A stretch of DNA of 14,370 bases from positions 1-14,370 of the forward strand of contig JAGHYO010000034.1 in assembly GCA_017743605.1 (NCBI GenBank). Direction: 5' to 3'. Positions 1-6,886 of this stretch are shown piece after piece. Under the pieces are notes generated by a model that was not told the origin of the DNA, ran no database searches, and saw only the letters and a list, made by a program, of their open reading frames with translations. This stretch comes from Thermoflexus sp. (GTDB lineage Bacteria > Chloroflexota > Anaerolineae > Thermoflexales > Thermoflexaceae). Within the stretch, counting starts at the first letter, position 1; every line of letters begins with the position of its first letter. The translations under genes were made by a program, and so were the position numbers.

Positions 1-408
1 ATCGGCCCGGCGAAGGTGACCCGGGAGGGGAGCGACCTCACCGTCTTCGCCTACGGGATGATGCATTACTACGCTCTCCAGGCGGCCGAGATGGTGGCAA
101 AGGAAGGGATCGACGTAGAGGTGGTGGATCTGCGGACCCTGGCCCCGGTGGACAAGGCGACGATCCTGAACTCGGTGAGGAAGACGGGGAAGGCCCTCAT
201 CGTCTATGAGGACAACCTGACCCTGGGCTACGGGGCGGAGGTGGCGGCCATCCTGGCCGAGGAGGGCTTCGAATACCTGGACGGCCCGGTGATGCGGCTG
301 GCGGGGCTGGACGTGCCAGGGGTGCCCTTCAGCCCGCCCATGCAGGATTTCTTCATGCCTAGCCCGCAGAAGATCGCCGAGGCCATCCGGCGCTTGGCCC
401 GCTATTGA
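1..408 (+). CDS. 2-oxoacid dehydrogenase E1 component, beta subunit (C-terminal part)
   Basis: This is the C-terminal 135 residues of the thiamin-diphosphate-dependent E1 beta subunit of a 2-oxoacid dehydrogenase complex (pyruvate or branched-chain type). The frame is open from base 1, so the gene starts outside the window and no start codon can be assigned. What remains is the transketolase C-terminal fold: a VFAYG strand, the VEVVDLRTLAPVD segment, the VYEDN turn and a GYGAEVAA helix, ending with the usual FMPSPQKIAEAIRRL tail. In this family the domain forms the subunit interface and helps hold the cofactor. The E2 gene follows after 34 bases, consistent with one operon. The fragment cannot tell pyruvate from branched-chain substrates. 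The family is secure; the substrate is not. Confidence 0.93.
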   Translation: MGPAKVTREGSDLTVFAYGMMHYYALQAAEMVAKEGIDVEVVDLRTLAPVDKATILNSVRKTGKALIVYEDNLTLGYGAEVAAILAEEGFEYLDGPVMRLAGLDVPGVPFSPPMQDFFMPSPQKIAEAIRRLARY

Positions 409-442
409 GGGACGCCCGCTATCTTCCTCGGGAGGCCTTCCG

Positions 443-1816
443 ATGCCGACTCAGGTGATCATGCCGCAGCTGGGGGAGAGCGTGGTGGAGGGGAAGATCC
501 TCCGCTGGCTGAAACGAGAGGGGGAGCCGGTTCGTCAGTTCGAGCCCCTTCTGGAGGTGGAGACGGAGAAGGTGACCACCGAGGTGACGGCGCCGGCCGA
601 TGGGGTGCTGCTCAAGATCTACTTCCCCGAGGGCGTCACCGTGCGGGCGGGGACGCTGATCGCCATGGTGGGGCGGCCGGGGGAGCCGGTCCCCGGGCGG
701 CCCTACCGGGTGGGCCACGGGGGAGAGATCGAGCCCTTGGAGGAGGCCCCGGTCGCCGCGCCTGCGGCGGGCGCTGCTCCGCCCGCCTCGGAGCTGGCTC
801 CGGCGGGCCGCCGGGAGGGCAGTCCGCGCATCTCCCCCGTGGTGGCCCGGATGGCAGCGGAATACGGGATCGATCTCTCGAAAGTCTCGGGCACCGGGGA
901 GGGCGGCCGTGTCACCAAGAAGGATCTCCTGGCCTATATCGAGCGGATGCAGCTCCAGCCGGCAGGCGCCTCGACGGCCCCTCGGGAGGCGGAGCCGCCG
1001 CCTTGGGAGCAGCCGGGGACCGGGGAGCTGTTCCGGCCCACGGAGGAGGTGTTGCAGGCCGCCCCGGCCCCGGCCGCGCCTCCTGCGCCCGTGGCCCTGC
1101 CACCCCCGCCTGCAGCCCCAGCGATGCCCTATGAGATCCTCCCCCTCACCTCGATGCGCCGGGCTATCGCCGAGCACATGGTCCGCTCCAAGCACACCTC
1201 CCCGCATGTCACCACCGTCTTCGAGGTCGACATGAGCCGGGTGATGGCCCACTATGAAGCGAACCGGGCGGCCTTTGAGCGGGAGGGGGTACGTCTGACG
1301 TTAACGCCGTATTTCATCATGGCCGCCGTGGCCGCCCTCAAGGCTTACCCGATCCTGAACAGCGCATGGACCGAGGAGGGGATCCGGGTCTATCGGGTTT
1401 ACCACATTGGGGTGGCGGTCTCCTTGGGGGAGGAAGGGCTGATCGTGCCGGTGATCCGGAACGCAGACACCTACAGCCTGGTGGGGCTGGCCCGGGCAGT
1501 CCAGGACGTGGTGGAACGGGCCCGCAAGCGTCAGCTGAAGCCCGACGAGGTCCAGGGCAGCACCTTCACCCTCACCAACCACGGCGTCTCGGGCAGTCTC
1601 TTCGCCACCCCGATCATCAACCAGCCCAACTGCGCCATCCTGGGCGTGGGGCGCGTCCACAAGCGCCCGGTGGTCGTGGAGACCCTCCAGGGGGATGCCC
1701 TGGCCATCCGCCTGATGGTCTACCTCGCCCTGACCATCGACCACCGTATCGTCGACGGCGCCCAGGCGGATGCCTTTATGAGCAAAGTGAAAACAGTGCT
1801 GGAGGGCTGGGCTTAA
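443..1816 (+). CDS. Dihydrolipoamide acyltransferase (E2) of a 2-oxoacid dehydrogenase complex
   Basis: This is the E2 core enzyme (457 aa), which moves the acyl group from E1 to CoA on a swinging lipoyl arm. The start at 443 is supported by GGGAGG a few bases upstream and by the protein opening directly with the lipoyl fold. Domains in order: a lipoyl domain at about 1-77 with the lipoylated Lys43 in ETEKVTTEV; an Ala/Pro linker; a peripheral subunit-binding domain at about 127-165 (SPRISPVVARMAAEYGIDLS, then GTGEGGRVTKKDL); a second Pro/Ala-rich linker; and the catalytic domain at about 228-457 with the HxxxDG motif (His434, Asp438). Length and layout are normal for one-lipoyl E2 proteins. 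The next start codon directly follows the stop, so the two genes are probably translationally coupled. The last 421 bp occur again at 3913-4333. Branched-chain specificity is a reasonable guess, not shown. Confidence 0.95.
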   Translation: MPTQVIMPQLGESVVEGKILRWLKREGEPVRQFEPLLEVETEKVTTEVTAPADGVLLKIYFPEGVTVRAGTLIAMVGRPGEPVPGRPYRVGHGGEIEPLEEAPVAAPAAGAAPPASELAPAGRREGSPRISPVVARMAAEYGIDLSKVSGTGEGGRVTKKDLLAYIERMQLQPAGASTAPREAEPPPWEQPGTGELFRPTEEVLQAAPAPAAPPAPVALPPPPAAPAMPYEILPLTSMRRAIAEHMVRSKHTSPHVTTVFEVDMSRVMAHYEANRAAFEREGVRLTLTPYFIMAAVAALKAYPILNSAWTEEGIRVYRVYHIGVAVSLGEEGLIVPVIRNADTYSLVGLARAVQDVVERARKRQLKPDEVQGSTFTLTNHGVSGSLFATPIINQPNCAILGVGRVHKRPVVVETLQGDALAIRLMVYLALTIDHRIVDGAQADAFMSKVKTVLEGWA

Positions 1817-3550
1817 ATGAGCGCCTCACAGGAGACATGGGTTCGGGTCGCACGCGTCTCGGAGGTGCAGGCCACGGGCGTCCACGTCGTCCAAGCCGGT
1901 CGCTACACCATCGCCCTCTTCGCCGAAGGGGACCGGATCTACGCTGTGGACAACCGGTGCCCCCACATGGGCTTCCCTCTCCGCCGGGGGACCCTGCGGG
2001 ATGGCTTGCTCACCTGCCACTGGCATCACGCCCGCTTCGATCTGCAGACGGGAGGGACCTTCGACCTGTGGGCCGATGATCTGATCGTGTTCCCGGTAGA
2101 GATCCGGGGCGATGAGGTATGGGTGAACCTGTCCTCTTTGAGGGATGCGCGGGAACGGGCCCAGGCCCGGCTGGAGGATGGGCTGAAACATGCCTTGCCT
2201 CTGGTCCTGGCCAAGGCCGTCCTGCGCCTTCTGGACCTCGGGGAGGACCCGGTCGAGATCTTCCGGGTCGGGCTGGGCTTCGGCGTGCGCCACCAGCGGG
2301 GCGGCTGGGGGCCCGGGTTGACGATCCTCACAGCGATGATGAACATGCTCCCGCACCTGGACCCCTCGGACCGGCCCCTGGCGCTCTACCACGGCCTGGC
2401 AGCGGTGGCCGCGGATGTCGAGGACTCCCCGCCACGGTTCCCCGTTCGCTCCCTCCCCGGGGCTTCCGATCCGGATCGCCTTCAACGGTGGTTCCGGCAG
2501 TTTGTAGAGGTGCGGGATGCGGAGGGGGCGGAGCGCTGCCTGGCCTCCGCCGTTGCGGCTGGCCTGCCCCCCGCCCTTATCGCCGGGATGATCTTCGCCG
2601 CGACCACGGATCACCGCTACTTGGCCACCGGCCATGCCCTGGACTTCGTGAACAAGGCCTTCGAGGCTTTGGAGATCACAGGTTGGGCGGACGCCGGCCC
2701 GGTGCTGACCAGCTTGGTCCCGGTCCTGGTGCGGGGGCAGCGGATGGAGGAGAACGCTGCCTGGCGCCACCCGGTGGACCTGGTGGGGCTCCTGGAGCGG
2801 GCCTTCGAGGCGCTGCCGGCCCTCCGCCCATCCCTGGAGGGGCGTTGGGCCGGGCCGGAGGCGCTGCTCCCGGTGTTGCTGGGGGAGGATCCCGAGGCCA
2901 TCGTCGAAGCCCTGCTAAGCGCGCTTCGAGAGGGAGCGCCCTGGGCGGAGGTCGCCGGGACGGTCGCCCTGGCCGCGGCGCTCCGGATCGTTCGCTTCTC
3001 TCTGCACAACGAGCACAGCGATTGGGACACCGCCCTGCACACCTTCAGCTTCGCCCACGCGGTTCACCAGGCGATGCGCCGGTTCCCTTCTCCTGCCCTC
3101 CTGCGGGGGGTCTTCGACGCAGCCATGAGCGTCTACCTGGATCGGTTCCTGAACGTCCCGCCGGCGCCCTTCCCGGAGCCCCGTGCCCCTGCGGGGATGC
3201 CCGATCGCCTGATGGAAACCCTTGCCGCCCTCCTGGATCGGCAGGGGGCGGTGCAGGAGGCCGCCTCCGTGGTGGCTGGTTGCCTGCAGGGGGAAGGCAA
3301 TGCGGGCCCGGTGCGGGCCGCCCTGGGGCATGCCCTGTTGCGCGAGGACCGGGACTTCCATACGATCCAGATGGTGGAGGCTGCCTTCCAGGAATCCACG
3401 ATCTGGCGGGGAACCCCCTGGGAGCCCTTCCCCTTGATCGCTGCCGCCCGCTACTTGGCTGCCCACGCCCCCACGCGACGGGCTCAGGAGCAGATCTACC
3501 GCATCGCCGAGCGCCTTCGCCGGGGCGAACGCCTTTACGAAGACGCGTAA
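1817..3550 (+). CDS. Rieske [2Fe-2S] protein with a long C-terminal helical domain
   Basis: The protein has 577 aa. Residues 1-105 are a Rieske-type ferredoxin domain: Cys48-Pro-His50 and, 16 residues later, Cys67-His-Trp-His70 supply the two-Cys, two-His ligands of the cluster. The spacing resembles the stand-alone ferredoxins and the N-termini of ring-hydroxylating oxygenases. The remaining 470 residues look mostly alpha-helical, and I do not recognise the family. They hold a histidine-rich stretch at about 397-417 (His397, Glu399, His400, Asp402, His408, His414, His417), which could bind a metal; that is an inference. There is no signal peptide, so the protein should be cytoplasmic. The gene begins right after the E2 stop (TAA then ATG), so it is very probably in the E1-E2 operon. 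Electron transfer or oxygenase chemistry on an acyl or oxoacid product is possible but unproven. The Rieske call is strong; the rest is open. Confidence 0.88.
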   Translation: MSASQETWVRVARVSEVQATGVHVVQAGRYTIALFAEGDRIYAVDNRCPHMGFPLRRGTLRDGLLTCHWHHARFDLQTGGTFDLWADDLIVFPVEIRGDEVWVNLSSLRDARERAQARLEDGLKHALPLVLAKAVLRLLDLGEDPVEIFRVGLGFGVRHQRGGWGPGLTILTAMMNMLPHLDPSDRPLALYHGLAAVAADVEDSPPRFPVRSLPGASDPDRLQRWFRQFVEVRDAEGAERCLASAVAAGLPPALIAGMIFAATTDHRYLATGHALDFVNKAFEALEITGWADAGPVLTSLVPVLVRGQRMEENAAWRHPVDLVGLLERAFEALPALRPSLEGRWAGPEALLPVLLGEDPEAIVEALLSALREGAPWAEVAGTVALAAALRIVRFSLHNEHSDWDTALHTFSFAHAVHQAMRRFPSPALLRGVFDAAMSVYLDRFLNVPPAPFPEPRAPAGMPDRLMETLAALLDRQGAVQEAASVVAGCLQGEGNAGPVRAALGHALLREDRDFHTIQMVEAAFQESTIWRGTPWEPFPLIAAARYLAAHAPTRRAQEQIYRIAERLRRGERLYEDA

Positions 3551-3563
3551 GGAGCCCTCCCCC

Positions 3564-3912
3564 TTATGCCGCGGCGACCAGGTAGCAGGAAGGGTCGGCC
3601 CGGAGGGCCCGCTGGGAGGAAGCATAACACAAGCAGAAACGTTGCCCTTCCCAGTCGGCTACGACAGGCCGTGGCGACCTCCACCTCGCCGACCGGATCG
3701 CGGGCCCGTGTCGGGCGGGGTTCCGAGAGCGTGATCGGCTCAGCCATGGCTTGCCGGTGCACCTGCGTGATCTCCGCCACCACCGAGAGGGCGATCTCGT
3801 CCCGGGTCACGGCCTCCAGGTCCAAGCGGGCCGGCGCCCGGATCCGCCTCAGGTCCGCCTCGGACCACCCGGACTGTTACAGGAAGTTCAGGATCGCTTG
3901 GGCTCGACGTAA
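3564..3912 (-). pseudogene. Remnant of an XdhC/CoxI-type molybdoenzyme maturation factor with YHS domain
   Basis: This is a minus-strand gene relic. Read from 3912 downward it gives LRRAQAILNFL, an in-frame TAA at 3877-3879, then QSGWSEADLRRIRAP and EAVTRDEIALSVVAEI. That matches the end of XdhC proteins, whose usual motif is close to TPEEIALSILAEI. It continues to ARDPVGEVEV, a worn form of the YHS start DPVCGM. A frameshift near 3665-3675 then switches frame to GQRFCLCYASSQRAL and ADPSCYLVAAA, the YHS ending, with a TAA stop at 3564-3566. XdhC proteins deliver mature molybdenum cofactor to xanthine or CO dehydrogenases. The N-terminal part is missing: the relic is cut at 3912/3913, where the E2 fragment begins. 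It converges with the Rieske gene, leaving 13 bases between the stops. The assignment rests on motif memory. Confidence 0.75.
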
Positions 3913-4333
3913 GGTTTGCCACGTTGGAGTGGCGGTCCCCCTGGGGGAGGAAGGGCTGATCGTGCCGGTGATCCGGAACGCAGACACCTACAGCCTGGTG
4001 GGGCTGGCCCGGGCAGTCCAGGACGTGGTGGAACGGGCCCGCAAGCGTCAGCTGAAGCCCGACGAGGTCCAGGGCAGCACCTTCACCCTCACCAACCACG
4101 GCGTCTCGGGCAGTCTCTTCGCCACCCCGATCATCAACCAGCCCAACTGCGCCATCCTGGGCGTGGGGCGCGTCCACAAGCGCCCGGTGGTCGTGGAGAC
4201 CCTCCAGGGGGATGCCCTGGCCATCCGCCTGATGGTCTACCTCGCCCTGACCATCGACCACCGTATCGTCGACGGCGCCCAGGCGGACGCCTTTATGAGC
4301 AAAGCGAAAACGGTGCTGGAGGGCTGGGCTTAG
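3913..4333 (+). pseudogene. Duplicated 3' fragment of the E2 acyltransferase gene
   Basis: These 421 bases repeat 1396-1816 (E2 residues from about 319 to the stop) at a constant offset of 2517. By eye I count nine differences, all transitions: five between 3918 and 3941, then 4288, 4305, 4312 and 4333. The 346 bases at 3942-4287 are identical to 1425-1770. The fragment keeps the HxxxDG catalytic motif and a stop (TAG instead of TAA). It lacks the lipoyl and binding domains, and no credible start or ribosome-binding site lies in front of it. An open + frame does run back to 3566, but that upstream part is antisense to the XdhC relic. It is best read as a non-functional partial duplicate. Confidence 0.93.
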
Positions 4334-4770
4334 GAGGGGTTCTGCAACGGCGGAGCCTCTCCCAGAGAGGGAGCGTCCCCGGGCGGCGTCCACGTATTTT
4401 GGGTTCCGATCAGCAGCAAGGAGGGCAAAAGGTGCAAAAAGATCACGAGCGGCACGCCCAGAAAGAAGCCCATCTTCCAGTTTATCCATCCTACCAGGAC
4501 GTTGATGATCAGGGCAAGAAGTAGGGAAAGGAGAGCCAGCCTTCGACCGGCTGCCCACTTGATCATTGTCGAGAAGGCCACTGAAATCCCCCAAAGCATT
4601 TGGAGAATCAGCACGAGTTCTCCGGCGATCCATCCCAAATTGGTCGGCGCTTTGATCACTAAGAGATCTTCATGGACATATAGCAATATTATATAAGTTG
4701 CGGAAATTAAAAAGACAAAAGGCCCATAAATTACAAACAAAATTTTTAATAGTTTTGACTTGAGCGTCAT
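4330..4770 (-). CDS. Small membrane protein of unknown function, four predicted helices
   Basis: This 146-aa protein belongs to no family I recognise. The start at 4770 (MTLKSKLLK) is preferred over an in-frame ATG four codons earlier, because GGAGG lies just ahead of it at a proper distance and would otherwise sit inside the gene. Four hydrophobic segments are visible at about 8-32, 45-66, 77-97 and 102-122. A polar, Pro-rich tail of about 20 residues follows. Base composition is far more AT-rich at its 5' end (4640-4780) than anywhere else in the window, which suggests a foreign origin. The TAA stop (4330-4332) is formed by bases at the end of the E2 duplicate, so the original C-terminus may have been changed by the rearrangement. 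It is flanked by relics, but its own frame is intact. Confidence 0.65.
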   Translation of the reverse strand: MTLKSKLLKILFVIYGPFVFLISATYIILLYVHEDLLVIKAPTNLGWIAGELVLILQMLWGISVAFSTMIKWAAGRRLALLSLLLALIINVLVGWINWKMGFFLGVPLVIFLHLLPSLLLIGTQNTWTPPGDAPSLGEAPPLQNPS

Positions 4771-5045
4771 CCTTTCCTCCATAATCGATAGCTATCGCAA
4801 CGGATGATCAGGCCAAGAGCCTTCTGGAGAACGATTGTCGCATGGACTCACCCATTTAGGACAGCGGCCTAACGCGCTACGTGCAAAAGCATAGTCGTCG
4901 TTCATGGTTATAGGAGTATCGTGAGGGGCTCGCAATGTCGATTTTGACCCATTGGACCCTGTTGAAATCGACGGTAGCCTGAGGTGCCAACCGAAATCCA
5001 CCCCGGGTATACCATACGGAAGTGCATCGGCTTTGGAGCAAGGCG
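4771..5045. other. Gene-free spacer between membrane protein and response regulator remnant
   Basis: The two flanking genes diverge from this 275-bp stretch. It holds a perfect 12-bp palindrome, CGATAGCTATCG, at 4786-4797, about 16 bases upstream of the membrane-protein start codon; it could be an operator or chance. A TATACC hexamer at 5008-5013 lies ahead of the response-regulator remnant without a convincing -35 box. An open minus frame of 69 codons at 4792-5001 has no visible ribosome-binding site or family resemblance, and I do not call it a gene. Confidence 0.4.
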
Positions 5046-5492
5046 ATGGCTCCGATTCGGCTTCTAATAGCGGGTGATCATCCTCCTCTCCGCTACGGTC
5101 TTCGGGTTCTGCTAGAGCAGGATCCGGGTGTGCGGTTGATCGCGGAGGCCAGCGATGGCTTCTCCGCGCTTCAGCAGATAGAATGCCTTCAGCCAGATGT
5201 GGCGATCCCGGATATTCGCCTACCGGGACAGGATGGACTGGAGGTGGCCCGTATCGTCCGTGCGCAGGGCTGGCCCACCCGTGTCCTCCCGCGAAGTGCT
5301 TGTGCCTATGATGCTTATCTCCAAGAGGCCATCGCCATCGGCGTCGAAGGTTATCTTTTGAAGAACGAGGAGCTACAAACCCTCGTCAACGTCGAAGCCC
5401 TCCGCTCGGACGCCAGCTCATCGGACCTCATCCTGAGTCCTCAGCGGAACAGGTTGTCCTGCCCGTCCGGCAGGGATGGGGCAGACGTCTGA
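5046..5492 (+). pseudogene. Truncated response regulator, receiver domain only (NarL/LuxR type)
   Basis: The 148-codon frame encodes a CheY-like receiver domain followed by a short unrelated tail. The start at 5046 gives MAPIRLLIAGDHPPLR, the usual receiver beginning; an ATG eight codons earlier adds atypical residues. Asp11, the phosphoacceptor Asp56 (in DIRLPGQDGLE), Ser84 and Lys106 (GYLLK) are kept. The first acidic residue of the usual Asp-Asp pair is Gly10, and several core positions are odd (AIPDIR, VLPRSACA). Family members end in a C-terminal helix-turn-helix of about 60 residues. Here the frame loses similarity after about residue 110 and stops 31 bases before the end of the CoxL/XdhA relic. 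No histidine kinase is nearby. I read it as a decayed, truncated regulator; a single-domain regulator is the alternative. Confidence 0.65.
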
Positions 5493-5523
5493 GGCATCCG
5501 CCCCACTCCCGCGCCCTCTCGGT

Positions 5524-6670
5524 TCATTCGGTGATCCCGTGTTCCCGCAGGATCTTCTGGATCTTCCACGGCGTGATCAGCGTGTCGATGTGGCGCACTC
5601 TTAGGTGGGACTGTGCGTCCACGGCGGCGTTGACGAGGGCGGCCGGGGAGCCCACATTGGCCGATTCACCCGCCCCTTTGGTCCCCAGCGGGTGATGCGG
5701 GGACGGCGTCAGCGTGCGGTTCAGCTCCCAGCGCGGCGTCTCCACAGCGGTGGGGATCAGGTGTTCCGTGAAGTTCGAGGAGAGGCGGTTGCTGTTCTCA
5801 TCATAGGCGATCTCCTGCATGTAGGCGATAGCAAAGCCCTCTGTGAGGCCACCGTAGATCTGGCCCCCCGCGATCATCGGGTTGATCACCGTCCCGCAGT
5901 CGTCAACACCTACGAGCCGCCGGACCTTCACCTATCCAGTCCCTTCACACAGGCATAGGTTCCGAAGGGGAAGGTGAGGTTCGGCGGGCCGTAGTAGTAA
6001 ACAGCTTCCGGGCCCGGTTCCATCGCTGGAGGCAGGTTGGTGTAGGCGGCGAAGGCCACCTGGGGAAAGGTCACGGATTTTCCGGGGACGCCTTGGACGA
6101 TGAAGCGCCTTTCCTCCCAGACGATGCCCTCCTCCGCCGCCTCCAGCAGATGGGCGGCGATCCTGCGGGCCTTCTCACGGATGGCGGCGGGCGCACATGG
6201 CCGCCGCCTCTGCCATGGGGGTGCTGCGGCTGGCGTAGGTCCCCAGGCCGTAGAGAGCGGTGTCGGTATCCCCTTCCTCGACCAGCGCATCCTCCACTGA
6301 GACCTCCAATGCATGGGCGATGATCTGGGCGTAGGTCGTCTCATGGCCCTGCCCCTGATGATAAGCGCCGAAGCGGGCCAGGATCTTGCCGGCGGGATAG
6401 GCCCGGATCTCGAAGCGGTCGAACATCTTCAGGCTGGCGATGTCGAAGGCATGGCTCTACCCCGCTCCTACGATCTCCGTGTAGGAGGAGATGCCGATGC
6501 CCATTAGCTCGCCCTGGCCCCAACGCTCTTCCGGTTCCCGCCGGAGCTCACCGTGGTCAATCAGCGCCAGGGCCCGGTCCAGGGCCGCTATGTCATTGCC
6601 GCTGTCGTAGGTCCAGCCCAGGGCCGAGCGATGGGGGAACTTCTCCAGCGGGATGAAGTTCCGCTATCTC
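5524..6670 (-). pseudogene. Remnant of a CoxL/XdhA-type molybdopterin-binding large subunit
   Basis: Three minus-strand frames join into the C-terminal half of a molybdenum hydroxylase large subunit (xanthine, aldehyde or CO dehydrogenase family). From 6663 downward: RNFIPLEKFPHRSALGWTYD, ELMGIGISSYTEIVGAG, RAYPAGKILARFGAYHQGQG, AAYTNLPPAMEPG, NLTFPFGTYACV, RRLVGVDDCGTVINPMIAGG and GTKGAGESANVGSPAALVNA. The last contains the family's active-site Glu in GAGES. Visible lesions are in-frame stops at 6664-6666, 6457-6459 and 5932-5934, with frameshifts near 6190 and 5945. The true C-terminus and stop (5524-5526) survive. The N-terminal half, including the loop that separates CO dehydrogenase from other members, is absent, so the substrate cannot be assigned. 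The XdhC relic lies downstream on the same strand, the order expected in such operons. Not functional as read. Confidence 0.85.
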
Positions 6671-6812
6671 GGTGACCCCGCCCTCGATGCGCCGCCCCGC
6701 CAGACTCCCCGCTGCCCTATCGAGGAGGTCACCGAATGGCGGGGATGGTCCTGAACGCCTGAGCTCTCTCGCTCGCACGGCCTTCCATCCGGTGGGAGGG
6801 ACAGACGATCGT

Positions 6813-6841
6813 TTGTTGTGTCTATCGCCTCTGCATATAAT
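6813..6841 (+). promoter_or_regulatory. Sigma-70 promoter for the acyl-CoA mutase gene
   Basis: TTGTTG (6813-6818), a 17-base spacer and a perfect TATAAT (6836-6841) lie 45 bases before the mutase start codon. Transcription should begin near 6848. This rules out the earlier in-frame GTG at 6818 as the start, because it would lie inside the promoter. The 222 bases between the CoxL/XdhA relic and the mutase hold no other gene. Confidence 0.7.
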
Positions 6842-6886
6842 GACGATAAGCCTCGCCACGAGAGAGATCTCGGGTCGGAGGGCGCC

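Noticed and set aside
2119..3585. Plus-strand open frame of 488 codons inside the Rieske gene
   Set aside because: It is a shifted frame of the Rieske gene, rich in Gly, Pro and Arg, with no recognisable domain.
3566..4333. A continuous + frame that looks like an E2-related protein with a new N-terminus
   Set aside because: Only the part from 3913 resembles E2. The upstream part is the complement of the XdhC relic and has basic, low-complexity composition, so the fusion is accidental.
4792..5001. Minus-strand frame of 69 codons upstream of the membrane protein
   Set aside because: No ribosome-binding site, no hydrophobic or domain pattern, and no family resemblance.
5474..5506. TGGGGC...GCCCCA inverted repeat after the response-regulator frame, considered as a terminator
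   Set aside because: The 6-bp stem has a long loop and no T-run, so it is weak evidence for termination.
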